Source: an uncultured Bacilli bacterium
GTDB taxonomy: Bacteria; Bacillota_I; Bacilli_A; RF39; UBA660
Reading direction: 5' to 3'
NCBI GenBank assembly: GCA_944350395.1
Contig: CALVPA010000014.1
Coordinates: 1-28,183, forward strand
Length of the DNA: 28,183 nt
Positions 15,333-23,637 of this stretch are shown in pieces. Each line of letters opens with the position of its first letter. The first letter of the stretch is position 1. A program made the translations under genes and the position numbers. Below the pieces are notes generated by a model. That model searched no databases. It saw nothing but the letters and a program-made list of their open reading frames with translations, and was not told where the DNA came from.

Positions 15333-16020
15333 ATGTAATGATTTATTCGACTATGGATTAAAGATATATCAAAATAAAGAATACTTTAAGTTTAGTCTAG
15401 ATTCTATTTTGCTAGCAGAAATTGTCAAAATAAAAAAAGGAATGCACATTTTAGATATGTGTACAGGTAACTTACCCGTGCCTTTGATACTCTATACCAA
15501 AGAAAACGATTTAAAGTTTACTGGAGTGGAGATACAACCAGAAATATGTGATTTAGCACATAAAACATTAATGATTAATAACTTAGAGGACAAAATACAA
15601 ATAATAAATCAAAACGTAAAAGACATAAATTTTTTTGAAAAATTTGATGTAATTACTTGTAATCCACCATATTTTAAAGTAAATGACACATCTTTGTTAA
15701 ACGATAATATCATAAAGAAAATAGCTCGCCATGAAGTTACGGTAACATTAGAAGAAATAATTGAAACTGCTAAGAAAAATCTAAAAGAAAATGGTACTTT
15801 CTATCTCGTACAAAGAGTAAATAGGTTTCTAGAAACTATTGAACTTTTGAATAAATATAAATTTGGGATAAGAGATGTGTGCTTTGTATATACTAAAAAA
15901 AATAAACAAGCAGAGTTTTTTCTAATTGAAGCATCAAATTATAAAAAGAGTGATTTAAAAGTTTATTCAATTAATGTAAGCGAGTGTAAAACATATAAAG
16001 ACATATTTAAGGAGGAATGA
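15325..16020 (+). CDS. trmN6: tRNA1(Val) (adenine37-N6)-methyltransferase family protein
   Basis: This is a class I SAM-dependent methyltransferase of the TrmN6/YabB group. The 231-residue product has a SAM-binding motif I (ILDMCTGNLPVPL, about 42-54), an acidic motif (GVEIQPEI), and the N6-adenine catalytic motif NPPY at 113-116. The N-terminal FDYGLKIYQNKEYFKFSLDSILLA is typical of the family, which methylates A37 of tRNA-Val. Its start overlaps ricT, as yabB lies next to yaaT in Bacillus. The usual next genes, yazA and rsmI, are missing, and pth follows after 1 base. Substrate is assigned by family and context. Confidence 0.87.
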   Translation: MIECNDLFDYGLKIYQNKEYFKFSLDSILLAEIVKIKKGMHILDMCTGNLPVPLILYTKENDLKFTGVEIQPEICDLAHKTLMINNLEDKIQIINQNVKDINFFEKFDVITCNPPYFKVNDTSLLNDNIIKKIARHEVTVTLEEIIETAKKNLKENGTFYLVQRVNRFLETIELLNKYKFGIRDVCFVYTKKNKQAEFFLIEASNYKKSDLKVYSINVSECKTYKDIFKEE

Positions 16021-16021
16021 T

Positions 16022-16579
16022 ATGAAAATGATCGTTGGGCTGGGCAATCCTGGCAAGGAATATGTAAATACTAGGCATAATGTCGGCTTTATAGTTGTAG
16101 ATAATTATTGTAGAAACGACAAATTTAAGGAAAAATTTAACGGATTATATGTCGATAAAATAATTGGAGAAGAAAAAGTATTATTTTTAAAACCGCTAAG
16201 CTATATGAATTTATCTGGAACAGTAGTTAAAAGTTATACTGATTATTTTAAAATAAATCCTGAAGACATACTAATAATAAGAGATGACTTAGATTTAAAA
16301 TTAGGACAATATAAAGTAAAAGTAAACAGTTCATCTGGTGGCGATAACGGTATTAAATCTATCATTGAATGTTTAAATACAAATTCTTTTGCACAGTATA
16401 AGATTGGAATTTCAAACGATAAATCAGTAAATACAAAAGACTATGTACTTGGAACTTTTTCTAAGCTAGAAAAAGATATTTTAGATTCAGTTGTTGATAT
16501 TTCTCCAAAAATTATCGAAAGTTTTATAAAAAATGGTGTAGAAATTACGATGAATAATTATAATGGTATGGGAAAATGA
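16022..16579 (+). CDS. pth: Peptidyl-tRNA hydrolase
   Basis: Pth frees tRNA from peptidyl-tRNA that drops off ribosomes. The 185-residue product has the N-terminal signature IVGLGNPGKEYVNTRHNVGF with catalytic His19, the LSYMNLSG segment, IRDDLDL with the conserved aspartate, and the SSSGGDNGIKSI loop (commonly GGHNG; here GGDNG). It starts at ATG 16022 right after GGAGGAATGAT, one base past trmN6. Its stop overlaps the mfd ATG (ATGA). The pth-mfd-spoVT order is the Bacillus order, except that fin is missing and the block has moved upstream of metG. Confidence 0.97.
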   Translation: MKMIVGLGNPGKEYVNTRHNVGFIVVDNYCRNDKFKEKFNGLYVDKIIGEEKVLFLKPLSYMNLSGTVVKSYTDYFKINPEDILIIRDDLDLKLGQYKVKVNSSSGGDNGIKSIIECLNTNSFAQYKIGISNDKSVNTKDYVLGTFSKLEKDILDSVVDISPKIIESFIKNGVEITMNNYNGMGK

Positions 16580-19500
16580 AAATATTAAGTAAGTATTTTG
16601 AATATAAAAATGGAGCTCATGTTCAAGGGCTTACAAAAGAACTAGATGTTTTATATATAAGTGAATATTTTAAAACTCATAATGAAGACGTTCTAGTATT
16701 AACGAGTAGCCTTTATGAAGCTAACAATTATTTTAAAGAATTACAGACATATGTAGACGATGTTCTGTTTTTTCCGATGGACGATTTTTTAACTTCTGTC
16801 GCGGTCGCTATTTCTCCGGATTTAAAAATAAAAAGATTAGAAACTTTAGAAAAGTTAAAATCTAGAAAAAACGATAAATATTTAATAGTTACATCTCTTA
16901 TGGGATATTTAAAATATTTACCAAACGTGAGCGAAGAACAAGAAATAGTTATTGACCCCTCCCCCCAAAATATTTCCCGGGAAATAATTATAGAAAAACT
17001 TGAAGAATTTGGATACCATAGAGAATCACTGGTTACCACTACTGGCGAATATGCTGTAAGAGGGTTTGTAATTGATATTTTTCCAGTAGAAGTATCCAAA
17101 CCTGTAAGAATAGAATTTTTTGATAATGTAGTAGATGAAATAAAGGAATTTGATGAAAATACACAATTAACTACTAAAAAAATTGGTAAAGCAATAATAA
17201 AGCGTTTTAACGAGATGGAAAGTGAAAATCCAAGTTCTTTATTGGACTATATGACTAACAGTTCCATTTTCATGATAGATGAAAGTCAAATAACTATTAC
17301 ATACACAAATTTGCAAAAAGAAATTTTTGACTATAAAGTAAGCAAAAATATAGATAAAAATAAACACTATATGTTTGAATTTGATGAAATACAGTGTGAT
17401 GTAATTTATAAAATTGACACAATAAATTCATATAAAAACGCTAATACAATAGCCTATAGTAGTAAAGAGATTATAAATTTTAACTCTGATTACGAAAAAT
17501 TAATGAAGTATACATTAAATGAAATAAAAAATAAAAAGACTGTAATTTTTGCACTCGAAAACAAAAAACAGATCGATATAATATCTAAACTTTTTAATGA
17601 GTCTTATCAGACATCACTAGACAATATTTATGAAGAAAAAATAAATATAGTAATTTGCCATATAAATAAAGGATTTATTTTTCAAAATTATACTGTTATA
17701 TGTCCCTATGATATAGATAATACAGTCAATAAAACTATTAAGTATAAAAATACGATTAAGATTGGAAAAAAGATAAAGTCGTATGACGACTTACAAATCG
17801 GTGACTACATCGTTCACGAAACTTATGGCATTGGTATATATAACGGCCTTAAGACTTTAAAAACAAATCATCTCGAAAAAGACTATATACAGTTATCGTA
17901 CTTAGATAACGATAAAGTGTATATACCGGTAGAAAACATCGATAAATTATATAAATATTCTTCAAAGGATGGAATAGTCCCTAAGATTAATAAATTAAAT
18001 AGCACATCTTGGGCAAAGAAAAAACTTGAAACTAGAAAAAAAATACACGATATATCTGAAGAATTGTTAAACCTTTATTCAAAAAGAACTAGTGTAAAAA
18101 CTAAAGCATATAAAGATTACGATGAAGAGTTTGAATTTGCACTTGCATTTCCTTATACTCTTACAGAAGATCAAGAAAAAGCGATTAAAGAAATAGATCT
18201 GGATTTAAAAAGTGAAATACCTATGGATAGACTTCTATGTGGAGATGTCGGATATGGCAAGACAGAAGTTGCTTTTAGGGCTATGTTTAAAACAGTATTA
18301 AACGGATTTCAGGTTGCGTATTTGTGTCCAACTACAATCTTATCTAAACAGCAATATACAAACGCTTTAGAAAGATTTAAAAATTACCCTATAAGAATAG
18401 AACTTTTAAATAGACACGTTTCCACAAGAAAGGTAAACGAAATATTAAAAGATTTAGAAGAAGGCAAAATTGATATTATAATAGGTACTCATAAATTACT
18501 AAATAAAAAGATCAAATATAAACATTTGGGCTTATTAGTAATAGATGAAGAACAAAGATTTGGTGTAACTCATAAAGAAAAAATTAAGGAAATGAAAACA
18601 GATATCAATGTTTTGACTCTTTCTGCAACACCTATACCTCGTACGCTTAAAATGGCAATGAGCGGTCTAAGATCACTTTCGATTCTTGACACACCTCCTA
18701 TAAATAGATATCCTATTCAAACCTATGTCATCGAAGAAAACGAATTAATAATTAGAGACGCTATATATAAAGAACTAACAAGAAACGGACAAGTATTTAT
18801 TTTAATAAACAATATTGAGGAATTAGAAAAGTTTAAAACAAAAATAGATAAATTAGTGCCCGAAGCTAAAACAGTTTATGGTCATGGACAGATGAGTAGT
18901 GATGAACTAAACGACATCATGGAAAAATTTATACAAGGTGAATATGATATTTTAATATGTACTACGATAATTGAAACTGGTATCGATATACCTAACGTAA
19001 ATACTATAGTAATTATGAACTCAGATAGGTTTGGACTTAGCCAGCTATACCAAATTAGGGGTCGAGTAGGAAGAAGCGATAAAATTGCCTATGCATATCT
19101 AATGTATAATCCAACAAAGGTTCTTACTGAAACGGCCGTTAAAAGATTAGAATCTATTAAAGAGTTTACCGAATTAGGAAGCGGCTACAAAATAGCCATG
19201 AGGGATTTAGCAATAAGAGGTGCCGGCGATTTACTTGGAAGTGAGCAAGCTGGTTTTATAGATTCAGTAGGTATCGATTTATATACGAAAATGGTTAATG
19301 AAGAAATACATAAACTAACAAACAATATTGATGATGATGAAAGTAAAGAAACAGAGATTAATATAAGTCCTAGCCTCAACATAAGTACTCACATAGATAA
19401 TACGTATGTAGAGGATGAAAGTATTAAAATTGAAATTCATAAACTTATAAATTCGATAAAATCAAAAGAAGATTACTTAAAAATAAAATCAGAACTTATA

Positions 19501-19821
19501 GATAGGTTTGGAAATATAAATGAAGATATAGAAATTTATATGCTCGAAAAATGTGTAGAAAATATGTTTGAAAAATTACACATTAAAAATATAATGCAAT
19601 TACAAAAGAAAATTACAATAGTACTGCCAAAAGAACTATCGGACAAAATAGATGGAGAAAAATTATTTTTACAAGTGTATAACATATCTCCAAAATTTGA
19701 ACTAAGTTACATGAACAAAGAAATTAGAATAAGTGTAAATACGGATCTATTGAGTAAAAATTATGTGTATTATGTCTTTGATTTATTAAATGTAATAAAT
19801 GAACAAGTAAAAAATGTATAA
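16576..19821 (+). CDS. mfd: Transcription-repair coupling factor Mfd
   Basis: Mfd removes RNA polymerase stalled at lesions and recruits UvrA. The 1081-residue protein has a UvrB-like N-terminal module (VTTTGEYAVRGFVIDIFP), a CarD-like polymerase-interaction domain (about 405-470, QIGDYIVHETYGIGIY), and a RecG-like translocase with Walker A GDVGYGKT (about 556-563), DEEQ (657-660), and the C-terminal QIRGRVGRSDK motif VI, then a TRCF domain. It is a little short against the B. subtilis 1177. It overlaps pth by 4 bases. Bases 16956-16986 within the N-terminal module carry the second copy of the Noc-type composite site, coded as DPSPQNISREI without an apparent insertion. Confidence 0.98.
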   Translation: MKILSKYFEYKNGAHVQGLTKELDVLYISEYFKTHNEDVLVLTSSLYEANNYFKELQTYVDDVLFFPMDDFLTSVAVAISPDLKIKRLETLEKLKSRKNDKYLIVTSLMGYLKYLPNVSEEQEIVIDPSPQNISREIIIEKLEEFGYHRESLVTTTGEYAVRGFVIDIFPVEVSKPVRIEFFDNVVDEIKEFDENTQLTTKKIGKAIIKRFNEMESENPSSLLDYMTNSSIFMIDESQITITYTNLQKEIFDYKVSKNIDKNKHYMFEFDEIQCDVIYKIDTINSYKNANTIAYSSKEIINFNSDYEKLMKYTLNEIKNKKTVIFALENKKQIDIISKLFNESYQTSLDNIYEEKINIVICHINKGFIFQNYTVICPYDIDNTVNKTIKYKNTIKIGKKIKSYDDLQIGDYIVHETYGIGIYNGLKTLKTNHLEKDYIQLSYLDNDKVYIPVENIDKLYKYSSKDGIVPKINKLNSTSWAKKKLETRKKIHDISEELLNLYSKRTSVKTKAYKDYDEEFEFALAFPYTLTEDQEKAIKEIDLDLKSEIPMDRLLCGDVGYGKTEVAFRAMFKTVLNGFQVAYLCPTTILSKQQYTNALERFKNYPIRIELLNRHVSTRKVNEILKDLEEGKIDIIIGTHKLLNKKIKYKHLGLLVIDEEQRFGVTHKEKIKEMKTDINVLTLSATPIPRTLKMAMSGLRSLSILDTPPINRYPIQTYVIEENELIIRDAIYKELTRNGQVFILINNIEELEKFKTKIDKLVPEAKTVYGHGQMSSDELNDIMEKFIQGEYDILICTTIIETGIDIPNVNTIVIMNSDRFGLSQLYQIRGRVGRSDKIAYAYLMYNPTKVLTETAVKRLESIKEFTELGSGYKIAMRDLAIRGAGDLLGSEQAGFIDSVGIDLYTKMVNEEIHKLTNNIDDDESKETEINISPSLNISTHIDNTYVEDESIKIEIHKLINSIKSKEDYLKIKSELIDRFGNINEDIEIYMLEKCVENMFEKLHIKNIMQLQKKITIVLPKELSDKIDGEKLFLQVYNISPKFELSYMNKEIRISVNTDLLSKNYVYYVFDLLNVINEQVKNV
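16956..16986. promoter_or_regulatory. Noc-type binding site with C-rich tract, copy 2 (inside mfd)
   Basis: The palindrome TATTTCCCGGGAAATA lies at 16971-16986. CCCCTCCCCCC (16956-16966) lies 4 bases before it, the same spacing as in copy 1. It encodes Mfd residues 127-137 using the GC-rich codons CCC, TCC, CCC, TCC and CGG, uncommon in the surrounding AT-rich coding sequence. This suggests DNA-level selection. Confidence 0.85.
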
Positions 19822-19864
19822 ATAATATATTTTATATTAAAATAATAATGGTTGGTGATTTTAC

Positions 19865-20380
19865 TTGAATCAAAATAGTAACATTAGAAGAATAGATGAA
19901 TTAGGAAGAATCGTTATTCCCAAAGATATTAGAAAAAAATTACATATAAAAGATAACGAACCATTAGAAATTTTTATTTCAAATGCTGAAATACATATTA
20001 AAAAATATTCGGTATTACCAGATATCATTGAGTATATAGATTACCTTATAGACACAGGAAATAGAATAACAGGTAACAATTATATTATTACTGATACAGA
20101 TCACATCATAGCATCTAACGATAAAGGTTTAACAGATAAGCTAATTAGTAGCGAATTAGAACGTATGCTTTATATTTCTCAAGAATGTAAAAATGAATTA
20201 TTAAACCTTACTATTGCAAGCGATAAAATGTTAAAAGCTTATTACAATATATATCCACTAATAATAGATAATGATAAAACAGGTTTAATTATTGAATACA
20301 ACTTAGAAAAACCTATAATAGATATTTTTGTCATAAAATTGTTTAAAAATATTATTGAAAAAAATTTAAACAATTATTGA
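19865..20380 (+). CDS. spoVT: Stage V sporulation transcription factor SpoVT
   Basis: SpoVT is an AbrB-family regulator that tunes sigma-G dependent genes in the forespore. The 171-residue product has an N-terminal SpoVT/AbrB swapped-hairpin domain (IRRIDELGRIVIPKDIRKKLHIKDNEPLEIFI, about 7-38) followed by a GAF-like C-terminal region. Length is close to the B. subtilis 178. The start is an unusual TTG at 19865, chosen because GGTGAT (19854-19859) is properly spaced and the family has only a short lead before the RRIDxLGR motif. It follows mfd after 43 bp, as in Bacillus, and has probable own transcription from an AATAAT-type -10. Overall this is full-length SpoVT rather than the shorter AbrB. 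Confidence 0.93.
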   Translation: MNQNSNIRRIDELGRIVIPKDIRKKLHIKDNEPLEIFISNAEIHIKKYSVLPDIIEYIDYLIDTGNRITGNNYIITDTDHIIASNDKGLTDKLISSELERMLYISQECKNELLNLTIASDKMLKAYYNIYPLIIDNDKTGLIIEYNLEKPIIDIFVIKLFKNIIEKNLNNY

Positions 20381-20414
20381 AAATGTATTATAAATATGTT
20401 ATATTTAACTCATA

Positions 20415-20610
20415 TTGAACGGAGAAGAAAAGAGTAAATTGCCGAATGTTTAAGAGAGCTTCCGGTTGGTGAAAGGAAGTACTGCAAGCGATTGAACATG
20501 GTTTTGGAGTTCAAACGTCTGACTAGCGTTATAAAGTTAAAAGAGCATGAATATCATGAATTAAGGTGGTACCGCGGGAATACTCTCGTCCTTAAATTCA
20601 TGATTTTTTT
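20415..20610 (+). promoter_or_regulatory. T-box riboswitch, methionine specific
   Basis: The leader of metG has the invariant T-box AAGGTGGTACCGCG (20563-20576), the AGAGAG and GGTTGGTGAAA stem I landmarks (from 20454), and a terminator: TCATGAATTAAGG (20554-20566) can pair with the CCTTAAATTCATGA segment (20590-20603), followed by seven T residues. The specifier appears to be ATG at 20498-20500 between GAAC and GTTC, matching methionine. Uncharged tRNA-Met is expected to favour antitermination and raise metG expression. Confidence 0.93.
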
Positions 20611-20632
20611 ATTTAGAAAGAAGGAATTTTAA

Positions 20633-22165
20633 ATGCAAAAAAAATTTTATATTACGACACCTATTTATTATCCGTCGGCAAATTTTCACATAGGACATTG
20701 TTACAGTACGATAATTGCAGATTCTATAGCTCGTTATAAAAGATTAGACGGATACGACACATATTTTTTGACTGGTAGTGATGAACATGGCCAAAAAATA
20801 GAAAAAAAAGCAGAAGAAGCGGGCTTGTCTCCAAAAGACTATGTAGATAAGATTGTAGAAAATGCTAAGGACCTTTGGAAATCTCTCGGAATAACTTACG
20901 ATAGATTTATCAGAACTACAGATAAAGATCATGTAGAAATAGTTCAAAAAATTTTTAAAAAACTATATGACCAAGGAGATATATATAAAGGTGAATATAA
21001 AGGATTATATTGTACTCCTTGTGAATCTTTTTGGACTGAGACTCAACTAGTAAATGGTAAATGTCCTGATTGTGGTAGAGATGTTCAAGAAGTTTCGGAG
21101 GAAGCATATTTTCTTAGACTGTCTAAATATCAAAAAAGATTGGAAGAGTATATAGATAGTCATTCAGATTTTATACTTCCCGAATCTAGAAAAAATGAAA
21201 TGATTAATAACTTTTTAAAACCAGGATTGGAAGATTTATGCGTTTCTAGAACTAGTTTTTCGTGGGGAATCCCAGTAACATTTGATGAAAAACACGTAAT
21301 ATATGTTTGGCTTGACGCCTTGAGTAATTATATAACCGCTTTAGGTTACCTAACTGATGACGATGAAAAATTCAAAAAATATTGGCCAGCTGATGTCCAT
21401 ATAGTTGGTAAAGAAATAGTTAGATTTCACACTATAATATGGCCAATAATATTGATGGCGTTAGATCTGCCTTTACCACATAAAGTATTTGGCCATGGAT
21501 GGTTAATCGTAGAAGGAAATAAAATATCTAAGAGCTTGGGTAATTACAAAGATCCTAGAGAATATGTAGATAAATACGGGGTAGATGCAGTTAGATATTT
21601 TGTACTTAGAGAGATACCTTTTGGAAATGATGGAAACTTTTCTGAAGAAGCACTGGTAAACAGAATTAACAGCGATTTAGCAAATATTTGGGGTAATTTA
21701 GTAAATAGAACTATAGGCATGGCTAATAAATACTTCGATGGCAAAGTTACAAATAAAAACGTCTTGGAAAATATCGACGAAGAATTTATAGAAAAAATAA
21801 ATGTTTTAAAGAGTAATGTTGACGAAAAAATAGAAGGTCTTCAAATTTCTAAAGCATTAGAAGACATCTTTGAATTATTAAGATCGAGTAATAAATATAT
21901 CGACGATGTCATGCCATGGGTTTTAGCAAAGGACGAGGAAAAACGAGATTATTTGGAAACAGTGCTCTATAATATTATGGAAGCTATCAGAGTGACAGGA
22001 ATTATGCTAAAACCTTTTATGCCTAATTCTGCAAGCAAAGTTTTTGAACAAATAAATACTGATAAGAATACATTTAGCGATACAAAATACATAAGTGATA
22101 TCGAATATGACGTAGTAAAAACTCCTGAACCATTATTCCAAAGAATTGTATACAAGCAAGATTAA
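20633..22165 (+). CDS. metG: Methionyl-tRNA synthetase
   Basis: MetG charges tRNA-Met with methionine. The 510-residue enzyme has the HIGH motif (19-22), KISKS (297-301) and a zinc knuckle with Cys127, Cys130, Cys144 and Cys147, all of which mark the MetG family. It is shorter than the B. subtilis enzyme (about 664), because it lacks the C-terminal Trbp111-like tRNA-binding domain. The start ATG 20633 follows AGAAAGAAGGA. A T-box controls it, and an 8-bp stem terminator follows directly after the stop. In Bacillus tatD, yabE and ksgA follow metS, and the same order continues here. Confidence 0.98.
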   Translation: MQKKFYITTPIYYPSANFHIGHCYSTIIADSIARYKRLDGYDTYFLTGSDEHGQKIEKKAEEAGLSPKDYVDKIVENAKDLWKSLGITYDRFIRTTDKDHVEIVQKIFKKLYDQGDIYKGEYKGLYCTPCESFWTETQLVNGKCPDCGRDVQEVSEEAYFLRLSKYQKRLEEYIDSHSDFILPESRKNEMINNFLKPGLEDLCVSRTSFSWGIPVTFDEKHVIYVWLDALSNYITALGYLTDDDEKFKKYWPADVHIVGKEIVRFHTIIWPIILMALDLPLPHKVFGHGWLIVEGNKISKSLGNYKDPREYVDKYGVDAVRYFVLREIPFGNDGNFSEEALVNRINSDLANIWGNLVNRTIGMANKYFDGKVTNKNVLENIDEEFIEKINVLKSNVDEKIEGLQISKALEDIFELLRSSNKYIDDVMPWVLAKDEEKRDYLETVLYNIMEAIRVTGIMLKPFMPNSASKVFEQINTDKNTFSDTKYISDIEYDVVKTPEPLFQRIVYKQD

Positions 22166-22177
22166 TTGCTTGTTTTA
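22152..22177 (+). terminator. metG terminator
   Basis: ACAAGCAA (22152-22159) pairs with TTGCTTGT (22166-22173), followed by a short T run. The stem begins inside the last metG codons. It abuts the third Noc-type palindrome. Confidence 0.75.
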
Positions 22178-22207
22178 TATTTCCCGGGAAATAATTAGGG
22201 GGAGGGG
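22178..22207. promoter_or_regulatory. Noc-type binding site with G-rich tract, copy 3
   Basis: TATTTCCCGGGAAATA at 22178-22193 is followed 4 bases later by GGGGGAGGGG (22198-22207), the mirror of copies 1 and 2. Read on the minus strand, it matches copy 1 across tract, spacer and palindrome, except for one C in the tract. It lies between the metG terminator and the tatD promoter. Confidence 0.85.
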
Positions 22208-22209
22208 TA

Positions 22210-22250
22210 TTTACAATTATACAAAATTAAATTATACTTTAAGTGGTGAT
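22210..22250 (+). promoter_or_regulatory. tatD promoter with ultra-short leader
   Basis: TTTACA (22210-22215), a 17-bp spacer and TATACT (22233-22238) form a sigma-A type promoter. The predicted start falls on GGTGAT (22245-22250), the ribosome site of ATG 22255. The G-rich tract ends two bases before the -35 box. Confidence 0.75.
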
Positions 22251-22254
22251 AAAA

Positions 22255-23001
22255 ATGTTTACAGATACACACTGTCATATTTATAAAGAATATTACGAAG
22301 ACATCGATAAATTAATTGAGGCATCGAATGCTAAAGGAATTAAAAAAATGATAAATAATGGTGTGGATTTTAAATCTAATAATGAAGTTTTAGAAATACA
22401 TAAGAAATATCAAAATATATATCCTGCTTTAGGATTTCAACCTCAAAATTTGGAAACATTTGAAGAAAAACAGTTATCTCAGATTGAAATAAACGCACAA
22501 AAAATTGTTGCAATTGGTGAAATAGGTCTAGACTATTATTACGAACCATATGATAAAGAATTGCAAAAAAAGGTTTTTGAAAAGCAGATGATCTTAGCAG
22601 AGAAATACAACCTGCCTGTAATTATTCATTCGAGAAAAGCTACTGAAGACACTATTGAAATAATTAAAAAGTACCCAAGTGTAAAAGGAGTAATTCACTC
22701 TTTTAGTGGAAGCCTAGAAACTGCAAACATTTACATAAAATTAGGATACAAGTTAGGAATAAATGGTGTTTTAACATTTAAGAATTCTAACCTTTATAAA
22801 GTAATTGAAAAAATACCAATAGAATCTATTTTATTGGAAACAGATAGTCCTTATTTGACTCCAGAACCACATAGAGGTGAAAAAAATAATCCATCTAACA
22901 TTATATTTATTGCTAAGAAGATATGCGAAATTAAAAGTGTTAGTCTTGAAGAATTGTCAAAAATTACCGAAAAAAATGTCAATGAGCTTTTTGACATTTA
23001 A
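22255..23001 (+). CDS. tatD: TatD-family metal-dependent hydrolase
   Basis: TatD/YabD proteins are metal-dependent DNases or hydrolases of the amidohydrolase fold. The 248-residue product has the N-terminal TDTHCH metal site, GEIGLDYYYE, HSRKATEDT, IHSFSG and the C-terminal ETDSPYLTPEPHRG motif, all expected for the family, so it should be active. The start is ATG 22255 (MFTDTHCH) with GGTGAT before it; GTG 22243 would put the ribosome site inside the gene. It lies between metG and a 3D-domain gene, as yabD lies between metS and yabE in Bacillus. The -35 of the next gene's promoter lies in its last codons. Confidence 0.95.
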   Translation: MFTDTHCHIYKEYYEDIDKLIEASNAKGIKKMINNGVDFKSNNEVLEIHKKYQNIYPALGFQPQNLETFEEKQLSQIEINAQKIVAIGEIGLDYYYEPYDKELQKKVFEKQMILAEKYNLPVIIHSRKATEDTIEIIKKYPSVKGVIHSFSGSLETANIYIKLGYKLGINGVLTFKNSNLYKVIEKIPIESILLETDSPYLTPEPHRGEKNNPSNIIFIAKKICEIKSVSLEELSKITEKNVNELFDI

Positions 23002-23019
23002 AAACATATGTGCTAAACT
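22974..23019 (+). promoter_or_regulatory. Promoter of the 3D-domain gene, with inverted repeat over the -35
   Basis: TTGACA (22991-22996), 17 bp, and TAAACT (23014-23019) preceded by TGC form a strong sigma-A promoter that begins inside tatD. A 9-bp inverted repeat, AAATGTCAA (22974-22982) and TTGACATTT (22991-22999), has its right arm on the -35, so it could be an operator. Confidence 0.65.
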
Positions 23020-23041
23020 TAGTTTGCGAGGAGCAATATTG

Positions 23042-23584
23042 ATGAAAAAGAAAATTAAATATATATATAAATGTATTTGTATTGCTATAGTTGTTGCATT
23101 AGTTTTATGTTTTCAAAACAGCAGTATAACAAATATTGCCAAGGCATCAAATAACAATTTAAATAAGAATGTTAATTTAAATGCCATGGCTAAAGTTATC
23201 GAAACATTTGCTTTAAGCGATTTAAATACAGTATTAGATACTTACAATGGTTCACTTACCGGTTATGTAGCAGATTGTCCTTTATGTTCAGGAAGATTAG
23301 GCTGTACTGGACAAAATGTTTTAGATGGCACGACTACATATGTCGATTCAGTATATGGAACAGTTAATATTGTAGCATCTTCATCTAACTTACCATGTGG
23401 TTCTATCGTTAGATTTAAAGATACTATATTTAATAATTCTGATTACATAACGGCAATAGTATTAGATAGAGGGGTAACAGGAACTACTCTCGATTTATTA
23501 GTAGATTCTGAAGAGACCGCTATTTCAAAAGTTGGCAATAAAAAAATAAGTTATGATATACTTCGATTTGGATGGGAACGCTAA
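23042..23584 (+). CDS. Secreted 3D (Asp-Asp-Asp) domain protein
   Basis: This is a secreted protein with a 3D domain, a double-psi barrel related to lytic transglycosylase MltA and to the resuscitation-like proteins YabE and YocH. The 180-residue product has an N-terminal signal (residues about 1-35, charged then hydrophobic, with a likely AKA cleavage site) and a C-terminal segment IVASSSNLPCGSIVRF...AIVLDRGVTGTTLDLLVDSEETA with the aspartates of the family. A CPLCSG...C cluster precedes the domain. It lacks the G5 and DUF348 parts of YabE. ATG 23042 is set by GAGGAG; a longer frame start would overlap tatD. It takes the position of yabE; rnmV, normally next, is missing. Confidence 0.8.
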   Translation: MKKKIKYIYKCICIAIVVALVLCFQNSSITNIAKASNNNLNKNVNLNAMAKVIETFALSDLNTVLDTYNGSLTGYVADCPLCSGRLGCTGQNVLDGTTTYVDSVYGTVNIVASSSNLPCGSIVRFKDTIFNNSDYITAIVLDRGVTGTTLDLLVDSEETAISKVGNKKISYDILRFGWER

Positions 23585-23602
23585 TTGCGTTCTTTTTATT
23601 TT
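23575..23602 (+). terminator. Terminator of the 3D-domain gene
   Basis: GGAACGC (23575-23581) pairs with GCGTTCT (23587-23593) with a 5-base loop spanning the stop codon, followed by a T-rich stretch. Confidence 0.8.
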
Positions 23603-23637
23603 ACTAGAATTATGATAAACTTATATAGGTGAATTGC

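Noticed and set aside
16956..16986. Mobile palindromic element inserted in mfd
   Set aside because: No extra residues are apparent in the protein against family memory, and there are no target duplications or a longer shared flank between the three copies.
22198..22207. GGGGGAGGGG as a KOPS/SRS-type FtsK/SpoIIIE guide sequence
   Set aside because: It contains GGGNAGGG, but the three copies do not share one orientation on the same replichore and each is tied at a fixed distance to a palindrome, unlike free KOPS.
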